Source: Streptomyces glomeratus
Lineage (GTDB): Bacteria; Actinomycetota; Actinomycetes; Streptomycetales; Streptomycetaceae
DNA: 64,000 bases
Direction: 5' to 3'
Assembly: GCF_021462825.1 (NCBI RefSeq)
Contig: NZ_JAKEEB010000002.1
Location: 248,001 to 312,000, forward strand
In this document: piece after piece, positions 18,442 through 26,363 of the stretch
How positions within the stretch are numbered: position 1 is the first letter of the stretch
Layout: each line of letters opens with the position of its first letter
Notes under the pieces: model-generated
Told to the model about the DNA's origin: nothing
What the model saw: the letters and a program-made list of their open reading frames with translations, nothing else
Databases searched by the model: none
Made by a program: the position numbers and the translations under genes

Positions 18442-19344
18442 GTGGCTGGATTCAGGATCGGACGCGGCCGGGACAACCGCACTCAAGCGCGATCGCAACA
18501 ACCCCCGTACGGACGGCAGGCACCGCAGGGCCCACCGTACGGCTACCCCTCCGCGCCCCAGCAGCACGGAGGCGCGCAGCCCTACGGAGGCGCACAGCCT
18601 CACGGCGGTCATCCGCAGTGGCGTGCGCACGGCCAGGGCGAGCCGGAGTACTTCGGGGACGGCGGCGGTCAGGGCCATCCCCCGACCGCGGACCCGTACG
18701 CGGCCAACAACCCGGGCCACACCCAGGCGTTCTCCGTCGGCGAGGACCCGTACAGCCAGGGTGAGACCTACCGCGCGGGCCAGTCCGCGGCGCCGCCCAT
18801 CGGCCCGCGTCTGCACTGGAAGGACCTGCTGCGGGGCATCGTGCTGTCCCCGGCCCAGACGTTCCTCCAGATGCGCGACTACACGCTCTGGGCCCCGGCC
18901 CTGACCGTGACCTTCCTCTACGGCCTGCTGGCGGTCTTCGGCTTCGACGGCGCACGCCAGGACGCGATCAACGCCACGCTGTCGAGCGCGATCCCGATCG
19001 TGCTGACGACGGCCGTGGCGTTCGTCGTCAGCTCCTTCGTCCTGGGCGTGGTCACCCACACTCTGGCTCGCCAGCTCGGCGGCGACGGCGCGTGGCAGCC
19101 CACGGTGGGCCTCTCCATGCTGATCATGTCCATCACGGACGCGCCGCGCCTGGTCGTCGCGATGTTCTTCGGCGGCGACGCCCTCTTCGTGCAGTTCCTG
19201 GGCTGGGCGACCTGGGTGGCGGCGGGCGCGCTGCTCACCCTGATGGTCTCCAGGTCCCACGACCTGCCGTGGCCGAAGGCGCTGGGCGCGTCGGCGATCC
19301 AGTTGATCGCGATCCTCTCGATCGTGAAGCTCGGCACGTTCTAG
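18442..19344 (+). CDS. Yip1 family membrane protein
   Basis: 300 residues from GTG 18442 (VAGFRIGRGRD). The first 120 residues are a cytoplasmic Gln/Pro/Tyr/Gly-rich tail (PYGRQAPQGPPYGYPSAPQQ). After LRGIVLSPAQTFLQMRDY come five hydrophobic segments, the YIP1 arrangement. Its function in bacteria is unknown. In-frame ATG 18361 would place a terminator hairpin inside the coding sequence. Its own downstream hairpin is at 19396-19426. Confidence 0.82.
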   Translation: MAGFRIGRGRDNRTQARSQQPPYGRQAPQGPPYGYPSAPQQHGGAQPYGGAQPHGGHPQWRAHGQGEPEYFGDGGGQGHPPTADPYAANNPGHTQAFSVGEDPYSQGETYRAGQSAAPPIGPRLHWKDLLRGIVLSPAQTFLQMRDYTLWAPALTVTFLYGLLAVFGFDGARQDAINATLSSAIPIVLTTAVAFVVSSFVLGVVTHTLARQLGGDGAWQPTVGLSMLIMSITDAPRLVVAMFFGGDALFVQFLGWATWVAAGALLTLMVSRSHDLPWPKALGASAIQLIAILSIVKLGTF

Positions 19345-19395
19345 CGGTCGCCGGGCGCCGAGGACCACCACGTCCCGCGCACCGCTCACCAGGGA

Positions 19396-19426
19396 GAGGC
19401 CCCGGCGCCACACGCGCCGGGGTCTC
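19396..19426 (+). terminator. terminator after the Yip1-family gene
   Basis: Inverted repeat 19396-19408/19414-19426 with one G-T pair and a 5-base loop, 50 bases after the stop. Confidence 0.65.
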
Positions 19427-19478
19427 GCGCGTGACGCCTCTCGGTCATCCTCCCCGGGACCTCACCGCCGCCGACATA

Positions 19479-19976
19479 TCAGCTGGACTGGGCGCAGATG
19501 GCGTAGGCAGTGATCGGGAAGGTGATGTTGGTGCGGTTGCGGTAGGTGCCCTCCCAGGCGGTGGTGCCGATGGGCTTGGTCTCGTAGAGCCAGACATCGT
19601 TGCTGATGAACGTGTTGGTGCCGATGCCCCCGCCTACGACCACCGTCCCGGGCGGACAGTTCGCCGTGGACGAGCAGAAGGTGTCGGGCCCGCATTGCTC
19701 GGTGTGGGAAACCTGAACGAATGTGGTGGTGGCGCCGCATTTCTTCCGGCCGTCCAGCACGTGCGAAAGACGGTCGCTGTAGAGACTTTTTTTGTCGCAC
19801 CGGCCGCTCTCCGGGGCCGGTGCCACGGTCATCCGGGATGCCTTGTGATGAGCCGGAGTGGCCGCCGCAGCGGGGGTGACCAGGCCCAGGCCGAACAGGG
19901 CCAGCAGGGCCATGAGGCTGCCTGCCAGCACACTCGTCGAGCGGGAAGGACGTTCCCCACGGGATTCAGCACGCAT
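19479..19976 (-). CDS. small secreted Cys-containing protein of unknown function
   Basis: 165 residues from ATG 19976 (site AGCAGG). The N-terminus is basic (MRAESRGERPSRS), then a hydrophobic core (SLMALLALFGLGLVTPAAAA) with an AAA-type signal-peptidase site. The mature part has five or six cysteines (SGRCDKKS, KKCGATT, EQCGPDTFC, NCPPGT, YAICA), so disulphides outside the cell are likely. No family is recognised. It stands alone, facing away from the phosphoribosyltransferase gene. Confidence 0.65.
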   Translation of the reverse strand: MRAESRGERPSRSTSVLAGSLMALLALFGLGLVTPAAAATPAHHKASRMTVAPAPESGRCDKKSLYSDRLSHVLDGRKKCGATTTFVQVSHTEQCGPDTFCSSTANCPPGTVVVGGGIGTNTFISNDVWLYETKPIGTTAWEGTYRNRTNITFPITAYAICAQSS

Positions 19977-20291
19977 GACCGACCTGCTTTCTGCCTCAGC
20001 CTGTGCCCTGCTCGCGGCGAGCCGGGGGCCCTCCGAGGGGATGGCCTCCCTCATGATGCGATCGCCTCGAAAGCGGCCTGGACAGGACATGCCGAATCAT
20101 CATCTCAATGGCCCAAGCGCCGACGACGGGACAGCTCGGGCGCGGTGCGCCATCGCCACGACGAGTGCCCGAAGCACCCGGCCCTGCTCGCCGCCGCCTG
20201 CGCCCCCGCCGCCTGCCGAGCCCCGGCAGGACGCCGGCCGTCGCGCCGCCCGGCCCCCGCACCGGGGATCACGGGGGCCCGAACAGTCCCG

Positions 20292-20801
20292 TCACGCGTC
20301 CAGGATCTGACCCTCGCGACGGACCACGGGCGGTTCGACCGACCAGGGGAAGTCGATCCAGTCGTCCGTGCGCTTCCAGACGTACTCGCACTTCACGAGC
20401 GACTGGGACTTCTCATAGATCACCGCGGAGCGGACCTCGGCGACGGTTTCGAGGCAGAAGTCGTGGACCAGCTTCAGGGTCTTGCCGGTGTCGGCCACGT
20501 CATCGGCGATCAGCACCTTCTTGTCGGTGAAGTCGATCGCATTGGGCACGGGGGCGAGCATGACCGGCATCTCGAGGGTGGTGCCCACACCCGTATAGAA
20601 CTCGACGTTGACCAGATGGATGTTCTTGCAGTCCAGGGCGTATGCGAGCCCACCGGCCACGAAAACGCCGCCGCGCGCGATGCTGAGCACGACGTCCGGC
20701 TCGTAGCCGTCGTCGGCGATGGTCTGGGCGAGCTTGCGGACGGCACGCCCGAACGCCTCGTAGGTCAGGTTCTCCCGTACGTCGGCCATGTTCGCGCTCA
20801 C
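20292..20801 (-). CDS. phosphoribosyltransferase (purine PRTase family)
   Basis: 169 residues. The type I PRTase loop [14 protein letters not shown] binds [19 protein letters not shown] supplies the second nucleotide loop. This suggests a hypoxanthine/xanthine-type salvage enzyme; the exact base is not clear. GTG 20801 overlaps the dcd stop, and ATG 20789 (MADVREN) is an equally good start. Co-transcription with dcd is likely and makes a nucleotide-metabolism pair. Confidence 0.85.
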   Translation of the reverse strand: MSANMADVRENLTYEAFGRAVRKLAQTIADDGYEPDVVLSIARGGVFVAGGLAYALDCKNIHLVNVEFYTGVGTTLEMPVMLAPVPNAIDFTDKKVLIADDVADTGKTLKLVHDFCLETVAEVRSAVIYEKSQSLVKCEYVWKRTDDWIDFPWSVEPPVVRREGQILDA

Positions 20802-21373
20802 ACCTGGGTCCGATGGAAGTTCACGAAGGAGCGGGAGGCGGTGGGCCCGCGCTGCCCCTGGTAGCGGGAGCCGTAGCGCTCACTGCCGTACGGGAACTCG
20901 GCCGGCGAGCTGAGCCGGAACATGCACAGCTGCCCGATCTTCATGCCCGGCCAGAGCTTGATCGGGAGGGTGGCGAGGTTGGACAACTCGAGCGTGACAT
21001 GCCCGGAGAACCCGGGGTCGATGAACCCGGCGGTGGAGTGGGTCACCAGTCCGAGCCGCCCGAGGGAGCTCTTCCCCTCGAGACGTGACGCAAGATCGTC
21101 GGGCAGCGTGATGACCTCGTACGTCGAGGCGAGCACGAACTCCCCGGGATGCAGGATGAAGGGCTCGTCGCCCTCGGGCTCGACGAGCCGCGTCAGGTCG
21201 GCCTGCTCGATGGAGGGGTCGATATGGGGGTATTTGTGGTTCTCGAACACCCGGAAGTAGCGGTCGAGCCGCACGTCGATGCTCGAGGGCTGCACCATGG
21301 TCGGATCGTACGGGTCGATGACGACCCGCCCCTTGTCGATCTCGGTCCGGATGTCCTTGTCTGAGAGAAGCAC
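20798..21373 (-). CDS. dcd: dCTP deaminase
   Basis: 191 residues, the usual Dcd length, from GTG 21373 ([13 protein letters not shown]). Motifs are [10 protein letters not shown], the substrate/metal region [26 protein letters not shown] with the catalytic region, and [10 protein letters not shown]. It deaminates dCTP to dUTP for thymidylate synthesis. An upstream in-frame extension to 21628 crosses a hairpin and was rejected. It overlaps the start of the phosphoribosyltransferase gene. Confidence 0.95.
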   Translation of the reverse strand: MLLSDKDIRTEIDKGRVVIDPYDPTMVQPSSIDVRLDRYFRVFENHKYPHIDPSIEQADLTRLVEPEGDEPFILHPGEFVLASTYEVITLPDDLASRLEGKSSLGRLGLVTHSTAGFIDPGFSGHVTLELSNLATLPIKLWPGMKIGQLCMFRLSSPAEFPYGSERYGSRYQGQRGPTASRSFVNFHRTQV

Positions 21374-21389
21374 GTCCCGAGAATACGCA

Positions 21390-21431
21390 AGGCGCGTGGA
21401 GTCGCCCCAATCGTGACGACTCCACGCGCCT
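21390..21431 (-). terminator. 15-bp perfect inverted repeat between zinc-ribbon gene and dcd
   Basis: Arms 21390-21404 and 21417-21431 are perfectly complementary, with a 12-base loop. It follows the small zinc-ribbon gene on the minus strand and lies 17 bases before dcd, so it probably ends that transcript; it could also shape the dcd leader. Confidence 0.7.
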
Positions 21432-21444
21432 GTGACGCCTACCG

Positions 21445-21603
21445 CTACCGCTTCTCCAAGATCACCGGCACCGCACTGCGGAGCCGGGCACAGCGTGGGC
21501 ACCGGACGAGCCGGCCAGGCCCGAGGCGCTCGGCCTGCTGCATCGGGAACGAAGCGGTACTGAACACGTGCCCCTCGGCACATCGGACGACGGTGCGCTC
21601 CAT
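21445..21603 (-). CDS. small zinc-ribbon-like protein
   Basis: 52 residues from ATG 21603, behind GAGG five bases upstream. Two paired ligand sets are visible, RCAEGHVF and RCPRCARL (Cys-x3-His and Cys-x2-Cys), enough to hold one zinc. No enzymatic motif is seen. Similar tiny proteins are common in Streptomyces; the role is unknown. A longer in-frame ATG at 21669 has no ribosome site. Confidence 0.65.
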   Translation of the reverse strand: MERTVVRCAEGHVFSTASFPMQQAERLGPGRLVRCPRCARLRSAVPVILEKR

Positions 21604-21877
21604 CAAGTCCTCTGAGTCCCTTCCCCAAGAGCCTTCGTCATCGCATCCACGACGGACGACGAAAGCCACATTACGGGATCAAAGGGACGGCCCTCCAGGC
21701 GGCACTCCGACCGCACCGGACCCCTCTCCACTCCCCTCACCGTACGCCCCAACTCCTGCCCCCCGCAGCCGGATCCACACCCCGAAACGACGGCGGACCC
21801 CGCGGCTGCGACGCCGGGGGTCCGACATGAGGTAGAGTGAGCGGGCGTTCGGACACCGGGCTGAACCGGCGTCTTAC

Positions 21878-21951
21878 GCGGGTGTAGTTTAATGGTAGAA
21901 CATCAGCTTCCCAAGCTGAGAGCGCGAGTTCGATTCTCGTCACCCGCTCCA
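21878..21951 (+). tRNA. tRNA-Gly (anticodon CCC)
   Basis: A full cloverleaf: acceptor GCGGGTG/CACCCGC, D-arm with AATGGTAGAA, anticodon stem TCAGC/GCTGA around loop TTCCCAA (anticodon CCC), T-arm with GTTCGATTC, discriminator T, and encoded CCA at 21949-21951. Its 3' end is the likely attachment site of an integrative element: a broken integrase gene follows, and the last 14 bases recur at 28928-28941. Confidence 0.97.
21938..21951 (+). repeat. putative attachment-site core, left copy (tRNA 3' end)
   Basis: CGTCACCCGCTCCA, identical to 28928-28941. Here it is the end of tRNA-Gly, as at the intact tRNA side of an integrated element. Confidence 0.6.
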
Positions 21952-21955
21952 TGCG

Positions 21956-21984
21956 AAACCCCCAGGTCAGGGACCCGGGGGTTT
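21956..21984 (+). terminator. tRNA-Gly terminator
   Basis: AAACCCCC...GGGGGTTT stem followed by CTTTGTTGT, five bases after the tRNA. Confidence 0.85.
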
Positions 21985-22078
21985 CTTTGTTGTCTAGACC
22001 GGTGGGCGCCTACGGTCCAATGCGCCCCCAGGAGCCGGCCGGCCTCCGCCGCCGGGACCTTCATGTTGTGTCCGGTGA

Positions 22079-22373
22079 TCACTCGTCGTGTGCCGGATTC
22101 GTGCCGGAACGCTTCTCGACGGCCTTCCGGACTGCGGCAGCGCCAGCCTTCCGCACGGTGGCGTCCAGGCCCGCGGCGACCTCTCCCGGAAGCCATCCGG
22201 CATGCCGACGACCTCACGCACCTTGCGCCACTTCCGCCCGAAGCTACCGCGCCGAAAGGGCGCCCCCTCCTCTCCCACGAAGACCAGCCCATCGGGGCCC
22301 GGCTCCGCATACGACTCAGGTGCCGGCGGGGCTCCCGGCGCAGGAACGCGGGAAGAATCACAGCACAGACAAC
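22079..22373 (-). pseudogene. tyrosine integrase remnant with deleted catalytic core
   Basis: On the minus strand three pieces of a phage-type integrase appear in order but in different frames. LPAFLRREPRRHL is near 22365-22325. Next is YAEPGPDGLVFVGEEGAPF, continuing to FGRKWRKVREVVGMPDG, at about 22317-22190. Last is EVAAGLDATVRKA...KRSGTNPAHDE with a stop at 22079. The segment between MPDG and EVAAGLD, which in intact enzymes carries the HxLRH box and the tyrosine nucleophile, is missing, and the junction changes frame. The gene is therefore dead. Its place right behind tRNA-Gly fits an integrative element that once used this tRNA. Confidence 0.85.
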
Positions 22374-22424
22374 CGCCACGGCAGCTTGTCCGGGCCACCA
22401 CGACTCCCCACGCCCCGGAGTACG

Positions 22425-22778
22425 GTGCGCGCCCTGAATCCTGGTGATCTGGCGTCAACTCTTGTCGTGTTCTTGGAAGAACGGCCCGGAAAGGCACTGG
22501 TGAGACTTCCCGACGGCTCCCAGACCAGCCTGCCCCACGAGTGCCTTGACCTCGGTGAAGTCGCAGAGAACCTGCCCGATCACCTGTCTCGTGACGACCT
22601 CGCCTTTGACCGGCTCAGTACCGAAGATCGACACCGGCTCGCAGACCTCTTCAACGAAGCCGCCGTGAGGGAACCGGAGGGACCATGGCGCGACGCCCTG
22701 CCGGAGGTCGCGGACGGCTTCGGCCTCAACGAAGACGAGGGCCGAGCGCCAAGGAGCCGCTGCCATGAATCCTGGTGA
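22425..22778 (+). CDS. orphan small protein, duplicated start region downstream
   Basis: 117 residues from GTG 22425 (GGAG at 22417-22420). It reads VRALNPGDLASTLVVFLEE, then an acidic, soluble sequence rich in Asp, Glu and Leu, including LPHECLDLGEVAENLP and STEDRHRLADLFNEA. No family is recognised. The words NPGDLASTL recur at the 3' end (22764 onward) as the start of a second, truncated copy, where ATG stands in place of CTG. The gene lies in the presumed element scar and may be former cargo. Confidence 0.5.
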   Translation: MRALNPGDLASTLVVFLEERPGKALVRLPDGSQTSLPHECLDLGEVAENLPDHLSRDDLAFDRLSTEDRHRLADLFNEAAVREPEGPWRDALPEVADGFGLNEDEGRAPRSRCHESW

Positions 22779-22805
22779 CCTGGCCTCAACGCTTCTTGAG
22801 TTCAG
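22764..22805 (+). pseudogene. truncated second copy of the orphan gene (first ~14 codons)
   Basis: ATG 22764 opens MNPGDLASTLLEFSARR, matching the NPGDLASTL start of the gene at 22425. Similarity is lost at about 22805, where the convergent COG4705-like gene ends, which marks a recombination or deletion edge. Confidence 0.5.
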
Positions 22806-23632
22806 TGCGCGGCGGCCGGTTCCGGTGCGGCGGCGGGCTCGTGCACGCGCTGGACGTCGGCCTTGGTCACCGCCAAGTAGGAGACCAGCAGCATGATCAG
22901 GGCAAGCAGGACCAGCGCCACCGGCCCGTCGCCGAGGCCGAGACCTCCGACGGAGCGAGGCTTGCCCAGGCCGTCGGCGATCGACGCGCCGAGCGGACGG
23001 GTGATCACGTAGGCGGCCCAGAAGCAGAACACCGGATTCCAGCGCAGCCGGCGGTACCCCACCGCCGGAATGAGGATCAGCACCGCGAACACGGATGCGG
23101 AGGTGAAGTAGCCCAGGTGCAGGGTGAAGGCGGTGAAGTCGCCCAGCGCCGTGCCCATGGCGAAGGTGGCGACCACTGTCGCCCAGTAGAACGCCTCACG
23201 GCGCGGGGAGTCGATGGTGTGGATCGACAGGGTGCCCTCGGTGCGCCGCCACAGCCAGAACACGGCCAGCAGGAGCACTGCGTACAGCAGGCTGGAAATC
23301 GTGTAGGGCACGCCGAGGGCCACGTGCATCACGTCGGCGGCCATCGTCCCGAAGATGCCGACCATGGCGACGGCGAACCAGTACGTCCACGCCCGGTAGC
23401 GAGCCTGGCGGAACTGGACCACAAGTGCGACGAGGAAGGCGACGAATCCGAGCACCACGGCGAGCTGCGGCACCATGGCCTGGACGAGATAGTCCGAGGC
23501 CCCCTCCCCCAGCGCCGTCGACAACCCCTTTGCTATCCAAAAGGCGGTGACGATTCCGGGAACGCGAACCGCGCCTCGGAATACGTCTGCGGCAGTGCTG
23601 CCCGAACGGGCATGACGAGCTATCGAAGTCAC
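22802..23632 (-). CDS. COG4705-like integral membrane protein
   Basis: 276 residues with eight or more hydrophobic segments. Repeated motifs at segment starts are characteristic of COG4705 proteins: KGLSTALGEGASDYLV, GTMAADVMHV, GTALGDFTA and RPLGASIADGLG. The regular Gly-x-x-x-Asp placement inside the membrane suggests a transporter-like internal repeat, but no substrate is known to me. It is divergent from a larger paralogue and shares its control region. Confidence 0.75.
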   Translation of the reverse strand: MTSIARHARSGSTAADVFRGAVRVPGIVTAFWIAKGLSTALGEGASDYLVQAMVPQLAVVLGFVAFLVALVVQFRQARYRAWTYWFAVAMVGIFGTMAADVMHVALGVPYTISSLLYAVLLLAVFWLWRRTEGTLSIHTIDSPRREAFYWATVVATFAMGTALGDFTAFTLHLGYFTSASVFAVLILIPAVGYRRLRWNPVFCFWAAYVITRPLGASIADGLGKPRSVGGLGLGDGPVALVLLALIMLLVSYLAVTKADVQRVHEPAAAPEPAAAH

Positions 23633-23663
23633 CCGGCGATCCTAGGGATCCGGGGCTGCGCTT

Positions 23664-23681
23664 GTCTACACGCTTGTAGAC
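23664..23681. promoter_or_regulatory. operator-like dyad between the two COG4705-like genes
   Basis: GTCTACA-CGCT-TGTAGAC (23664-23681), a perfect 7-bp dyad in the 117-base divergent gap. The shape suits a dimeric regulator of TetR or BlaI type; which one is unknown. Confidence 0.55.
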
Positions 23682-23749
23682 GGTCTAGCGTGGCGCGGAC
23701 GGGAGGGGCACCCCCTCCGTGCCGCTACCCGTCATAGGTGAGGGGTTAC

Positions 23750-25003
23750 ATGACTACCACGACGACGCCCGAGAGTTTTCGGACGCCCGCCCGGGAGCTG
23801 CCGAACAAGGTCCCCGAGGTCACGGTCTGGTTTTGGGTCATCAAAATCTTGTGCACCACGGTCGGCGAGAGCTTCGCAGACTGGATCGACATGAACCTCG
23901 GTGTCGGTCTGATCAACACCGCATTGATCTTCACCGTCGTTCTGGCCGGCGTCCTGGGCTGGCAACTCGGCACCGGACGCTACATCCCGTTCGTGTACTG
24001 GCTCACCGTGGTGGTGGTGAGCGTGACCGGCACCCTTTACACCGACATCCTCACCGACAGCCAGGGCGTTCCGCTCGCGCTGAGCAGCAGCGTGTTCGCG
24101 GGCGTCCTCGCCGTTGTCTTCGGGATCTGGTACGCCCGCGAGCGGACCCTGTCAGTCCACAGCATCACCACCCGTCCCCGCGAACTCTTCTACTGGCTCG
24201 CGGTCCTGGTCACTTTTGCCCTCGGCACCGCGACCGGCGACTGGACCCTGGACCTGACCGGCTGGACCCCGGGCGTCTCCGTGCTCCTACCCCTCGGATT
24301 GATCGTCGCGATCGTTCTCGCATGGCGCCTCGGCGCCAACGCGGTGCTCTCCTTCTGGCTGGCCTACATCCTCACCCGCCCGCTCGGCGCCAACCTCGGC
24401 GACTGGCTCGGCTCGCCCGGCGGCGACGGCGGCCTGGGCCTCGGCACCGCGGTGACCAGCGTGATCTTCCTGGCCGCGATCCTCGCTACGGTCCTGTACC
24501 TCACGCTCAGCCGTAGCGATGTCATCGAGACCTCCGGCCTGACCCATACCCCACGAGCGCTGAACCCGGCGCGTGAGCGGATCATGCTCGGCTACTACGC
24601 CGTCGTAGCGGCCGCAACGGCGGCGCTTCTCGTCTGGGCACATCAGCAGCCCCACGCGGCGGCGGCAAGCGAGAACGAAAGCCCCGCACCCACGACCGTC
24701 CATCTCACCCCGAAGCAGGCAACGTCGCAGTTCCCTCCGGCCGAGATCGCGAAATTCCGCACGATCGCAGCCGACACCCTGGCGAAGCTCAACTCGGGCG
24801 ATCAGGCAGCCGCGACCACCCGGGTGACCGGCCTCGAGACCGCGTGGGACGACGACCAGCCCACCCTCGAGCCCAAGAACGAGCAGGCCTGGCACTTCCT
24901 CGACAGTGAAATCGACCAGGTCCTGACCGCGCTGCGCGCTCCGAACCCGGACAAGACCACCGAGGTCAAGGCACTCAACACCCTCCTCACCTCGCTCGGC
25001 TGA
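23750..25003 (+). CDS. COG4705-like membrane protein with extracytoplasmic C-terminal domain
   Basis: 417 residues from ATG 23750, with AGGGG (23741-23745) upstream; the in-frame GTG 23738 is less likely. Motifs parallel the neighbour: TVGESFADWIDMNLG, GTLYTDILTD, GTATGDWTLDL and RPLGANLGDWLG. After a last hydrophobic segment near residue 290 comes a soluble tail of about 125 residues (PAEIAKFRTIAADTLAKLNS, then ETAWDDDQPTLEPKNEQAW), absent from the neighbour. That tail resembles small helical sensor or binding domains, but I cannot name it. Confidence 0.75.
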   Translation: MTTTTTPESFRTPARELPNKVPEVTVWFWVIKILCTTVGESFADWIDMNLGVGLINTALIFTVVLAGVLGWQLGTGRYIPFVYWLTVVVVSVTGTLYTDILTDSQGVPLALSSSVFAGVLAVVFGIWYARERTLSVHSITTRPRELFYWLAVLVTFALGTATGDWTLDLTGWTPGVSVLLPLGLIVAIVLAWRLGANAVLSFWLAYILTRPLGANLGDWLGSPGGDGGLGLGTAVTSVIFLAAILATVLYLTLSRSDVIETSGLTHTPRALNPARERIMLGYYAVVAAATAALLVWAHQQPHAAAASENESPAPTTVHLTPKQATSQFPPAEIAKFRTIAADTLAKLNSGDQAAATTRVTGLETAWDDDQPTLEPKNEQAWHFLDSEIDQVLTALRAPNPDKTTEVKALNTLLTSLG

Positions 25004-25346
25004 CCCACCACAACGACCGACTGCCCCGACGCCGGCCTCCGGCCCCGGGGCAGTTGACGTCAAAACCGTTGCGCTCGGCCGGTCGTTGCTTCATCAAGCG
25101 GCTGATGACAGAGAACGGGGCCTCCGCCGAACGGGCGGTACGGGCTGCGCAGCGCTTCCTCGGTGGCCGGCGACGACGAACGGCGGCTCGTCGGGCTGTG
25201 CGCGGAGGAAATCTGTCACGGCGAGGCCACATGTCCCTGCCTGCCGGAGTCAGGGTTGCCGCACGAGGCACATGGCGCCGACTCTCTCGGAGCACGGCTG
25301 TCACGCGCACCCGGGTCCCTCGCCGCGTCCCCGAAACGAAGGTGCC
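25004..25346. other. 343-base gap with a hairpin, no supported gene
   Basis: CTGCCCCG (25021-25028) pairs with CGGGGCAG (25046-25053), with an inner GCCGG/CCGGC stem, a likely terminator for the membrane-protein gene. The rest (25060-25346) is open in several frames but shows no recognisable protein or start signal. It may hold an old gene fragment. Confidence 0.5.
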
Positions 25347-25685
25347 ATGCCCGCTGAGAACGCCCCCGTCGCCGGCAACCTCGATGACGACGACCATCCC
25401 TCCTACACCATGGGGCGGGCCGCCGACGTTCTCGGCACCACCGCCGCCTTCCTCCGGGCCGTAGGCGAAGCGGGGCTGATCACTCCCCTGCGTTCGGAAG
25501 GCGGCCATCGCCGCTACTCGCGCCGCCAGTTGCGCATCGCCGCCCGCGCCCGTGAGATGGTCGACCAGGGCACCCCCATCGAGGCCGCGTGCCGCATCAT
25601 CTCCCTGGAGAACCAGCTCGACGACGCCCTGCACCTGAAACGGGAAATGCGCCGGAAGCTGGACCAGTACGGCGCGGATACCTAG
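25347..25685 (+). CDS. MerR-like helix-turn-helix regulator
   Basis: 112 residues from ATG 25347 (GAAGG upstream). The core YTMGRAADVLGTTAAFLRAV, then EAGLITPLRSEGGHRRYS and RRQLRIAARAREMVDQG, is the winged HTH of the MerR family. A short coiled C-terminus (LENQLDDALHLKREMRRKL) replaces an effector domain. It probably acts as a DNA-binding dimer. Its position between the membrane-protein gene and the cold-shock gene does not fix its target. Confidence 0.82.
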   Translation: MPAENAPVAGNLDDDDHPSYTMGRAADVLGTTAAFLRAVGEAGLITPLRSEGGHRRYSRRQLRIAARAREMVDQGTPIEAACRIISLENQLDDALHLKREMRRKLDQYGADT

Positions 25686-25914
25686 TCTCGCCGGTACAGA
25701 AATACGGACCACACGATATAAGAATTACCGGGAGATCCCGAAAAAACCGTGCCGGCTCCACCTGACCTGTGTTAACGTGACAGCAGTTGCGGTTTTGGTT
25801 ACCGGAGATTTTTTCTTTGCAGAGCTTTCCGGATCCTTCCGGAGGGGTGATCATCGCGGCGACTCGGCTCCGTAAAGTGCGGAGTCCGGCACTGCCCCCC
25901 AAGGGAGATTCAAT
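25686..25914 (+). promoter_or_regulatory. cold-shock gene promoter and long leader
   Basis: A 229-base AT-richer gap before cspA. A TGACCT...TAACGT pair near 25763-25779 could be a promoter, giving a leader of about 130 bases with a T-rich stretch (25809-25819). A GACTC...GAGTC hairpin (about 25861-25885) lies before the GGGAG ribosome site. Structured leaders are common for cold-shock mRNAs, so thermo-responsive control is plausible. Confidence 0.4.
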
Positions 25915-26118
25915 ATGGCATCTGGCACCGTGAAGTGGTTCAACGCGGAAAAGGGATTCGGCTTCATCGAGCAGGACGGCGGCGGCGCTGACGTGTTCGC
26001 CCACTACTCGAACATCGCCACCTCCGGCTTCCGCGAGCTTCAGGAAGGCCAGAAGGTTACCTTCGACGTCACGCAGGGCCAGAAGGGCCCGCAGGCCGAG
26101 AACATCGTTCCCGCCTGA
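25915..26118 (+). CDS. cold-shock protein (CspA family)
   Basis: 67 residues, normal length. RNP1 (KGFGFI) and RNP2 (DVFAHY) are intact. The protein binds single-stranded nucleic acid and melts RNA structure. ATG follows GGGAG. A strong terminator closes the gene, so it is mainly monocistronic, although the DEAD-box helicase, a functional partner in RNA unwinding, lies 245 bases downstream. Confidence 0.96.
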   Translation: MASGTVKWFNAEKGFGFIEQDGGGADVFAHYSNIATSGFRELQEGQKVTFDVTQGQKGPQAENIVPA

Positions 26119-26161
26119 CACTGACGCGAATCGTCGCGAGCCAGTGGCTCGCGCATCATGT

Positions 26162-26198
26162 GGCTGGGGCCCGCGCTCTTGGGGTGCGGGCCCCAGCC
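26162..26198 (+). terminator. terminator of the cold-shock gene
   Basis: 13-bp perfect stem (26162-26174/26186-26198), 11-base loop, then CATTGATTTT. Confidence 0.8.
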
Positions 26199-26363
26199 CA
26201 TTGATTTTCACGCTTTCCGGATTTCCCGGACCGCCGGCCGCCCCGGCTTCATCGCCACGAGGCACGGCTCTTCTTTTTTCTTCGGCTCATTCTTGCGAAT
26301 CCTCATGCGGCCGTCGCCGCTGGACGGAATTCCTCGATACGCCGCATCGAGGAAGGTTCCTCC

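Noticed and set aside
25054..25346. Longer MerR-like protein or separate small gene
   Set aside because: Open frames exist, but the conserved domain begins after ATG 25347, which has its own ribosome site; nothing upstream resembles a family.
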